Assembly: GCA_942159475.1 (NCBI GenBank) | Contig: OW804102.1 | Span: forward strand, 20,402,684 to 20,466,683 | Origin: Sthenelais limicola | Lineage: Eukaryota; Annelida; Polychaeta; Phyllodocida; Sigalionidae | Length of the DNA: 64,000 nt | Reading direction: 5' to 3' | Part shown: positions 62,477 to 64,000 of the stretch, one piece after another | Layout of the letters: each line of letters begins with the position of its first letter | How positions within the stretch are numbered: position 1 is the first letter of the stretch | The notes under the pieces: generated by a model | The model's input: only the letters and a program-made list of their open reading frames with translations | Told to the model about the DNA's origin: nothing | Databases searched by the model: none | Made by a program: the position numbers and the translations under genes

Positions 62477-62700
62477 GACGGGTCAGATCATCAGAAAATG
62501 TACAATTGGGAACACATTTACGATTTAGTAAAATCTGCTAAATTAGACCGAAAAGGGATATATATATACATATCTGAGTATATTTGGTATTGTTTTGGTT
62601 ATGAATATTATTTTGGCTATGGTGAACTGTGTTTTTTAACCTCGTTTCTGTCTTGAATTTGGTGAAGGCGATTTTGACATTTTCTGACGATCTGACCCAT
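62477..62700. mobile_element. MITE family D, copy 4
   Basis: Ends acgggtcagatcatcagaaa and tttctgacgatctgaccca. It lies about 107 bp upstream of the PhyH-gene ATG. Confidence 0.75.
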
Positions 62701-63528
62701 AAACTCGATTGTCTCAATTGCTATCCGGGCACTGCACGGGGTCACTTAAACAGAGAGCAATCTAAATTACTGAAATAATTTGGGCGGTTCATAATACGTG
62801 TCATTATTTTGAATTAAAGGAATCATATATTATACATTTCAAACCCAGTTATTATTAGCATAACAAATGTAACATCAACTATATGACTACTGTCATTTAA
62901 ACTGTCTACCCTTTATTATGCAGCGCCCTAAGGCAATTATAAAGTGTTATATACACTCTTAAAAGTGAAGGTTCTTTGACATCAAACATGACGTCTCTTG
63001 ACGACGAGTGATTTCTAAAAGAGCTTAAAAATAAATGAGTTTTTTTCGATACACTGTACGTCATAATTCATACGTTTATCTGGCACGTCAGAATCAAATG
63101 CACATGAAGTGGCTTGAATTCTGCTCTTGTTTAAACTTCATATAATGAAACCTGTCAACAATAAGGCACTTATATGATTCTAACCAAGGCAGGAATTAGG
63201 TTCATCATTAAAAAACGATGGATTGATGCTTTATCACCTAGATCTCAGCGCAGAAAGCAATACACATTAGATAGTAAGTATAGGGATGAAAGAATGGTTA
63301 AATCAAATATATTCTAAATACAGGTCGACGGGTCGACTGAAATCAACAAGTTAGTTAACAGATTTATTTATATGCTTTCAATCATGAAAATAGAAAAAAA
63401 TCGGGTCATAAATTTGAATTTCTTAATCTTAATTGTAATCTTAATTGTAATCTTAATAAAAAGAAATCAGATTGGTGAAAACTCCAGATAACTCACTAGC
63501 GAAATACGCACTATGCGTAATTCACTCT

Positions 63529-63886
63529 AGATTCACAAGTCGCAAAATTGATATTTTTCAAAGTGATATATTCACAGGAAGTCTTTGTAGGAACGTTTTC
63601 ATTGTTGGTGTCCCTAACGCTGGATAGTATATTAAATATTGTCATGTTTTTAAGGTCATCCTATAGAGCACATTTAGCTACTTTACTAGTAATTGTCCAC
63701 CCACCCAAAATATTCCAAACCTATTTTTTTTAAAAAAGAAAAAGAAAACTTAAAATATAGAAATACTTATTAGATATCCTACTGTTTACTATCATTGTAA
63801 TCGGCTTGATCTCACTTTTTCAAATATAATAATAGCTCAAAATCCATTTTTGCGACTTGTGACTTATTTCCCAGAAACACATCACA
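63529..63886. mobile_element. MITE family A, copy 6
   Basis: Starts gattcacaagtcgcaaaatt and ends cgacttgtgacttatttccc then aacacatcaca. It lies upstream of the PhyH gene. Confidence 0.75.
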
Positions 63887-64000
63887 TAATTAGTTATAAA
63901 AGCTTGAAGCTAGGCTAACAGTTAGAAACACGAGGGAAGAACCCACCACCAACAACCCCAACCCCACCCATGTCATTGGCCTGGATGAAAGACAAGTGAC

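Overview
This is a stretch of animal nuclear genome, not a microbe. It has GT-AG introns, very low gene density, many short palindromic and terminal-inverted-repeat elements, LINE fragments, and protein domains confined to or typical of metazoans (MAM, kringle, LDLa, PAN, DEG/ENaC, WSC). The mixture suggests a marine invertebrate. A lophotrochozoan (brachiopod, mollusc, annelid or similar) is my best guess, but I cannot fix the phylum. I reconstructed three multi-exon genes by translating both strands and requiring splice-site phases to agree from exon to exon.

Gene 1 (minus strand, about 33.6 kb down to 4.8 kb) is a giant DEG/ENaC (amiloride-sensitive/ASIC/FaNaC-like) cation channel. I find 30 coding exons giving about 1,890 residues; the N-terminal cytoplasmic exon is not found. 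Between TM1 and the usual ectodomain it carries PAN, MAM, kringle, LDLa, MAM, a Thr-rich linker, MAM, MAM, a degenerate LDLa and an acidic linker. A second insertion of roughly 400-450 mostly helical residues lies between the CxCPxPC motif and the pore segment. It is flanked by what look like two copies of the palm beta-strand that normally occurs once. This two-insertion architecture is the most unusual thing in the window.

Inside the intron between the Thr-rich linker and MAM3 sits a 5.1-kb tyrosine-recombinase (DIRS/Ngaro/PAT-type) retrotransposon, 18995-24100. It has identical split direct repeats and three long open frames (gag, RT-RNase H, YR), so it inserted recently. A 58-62 bp minisatellite lies on its far side, ending 11 bp from a channel exon.

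Gene 2 (plus strand, 42.2-48.6 kb) is a small secreted protein with a signal peptide, one WSC domain and a PAN/apple-like domain (5 exons, 223 residues if fully spliced). Its second intron carries a 5'-truncated LINE nested in a MITE.

Gene 3 (minus strand, 62.4-54.3 kb) is a complete 9-exon, 366-residue phytanoyl-CoA dioxygenase (PhyH) family 2-oxoglutarate/Fe(II) enzyme with its metal and 2OG ligands intact.

The rest is introns and intergenic DNA. It is occupied by at least four recurrent MITE-like families (A: about 370-420 bp; B: 220-320 bp with G/C runs; C: about 105-bp foldback; D: about 240 bp), several single-copy palindromes, purine/pyrimidine tracts, a broken LINE with an LTR-like insertion (50.1-51.6 kb) and a 39-bp tandem array (52.8-53.0 kb). 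I see no tRNA, rRNA or CRISPR. The three genes have no evident joint pathway; two of them share the PAN module.
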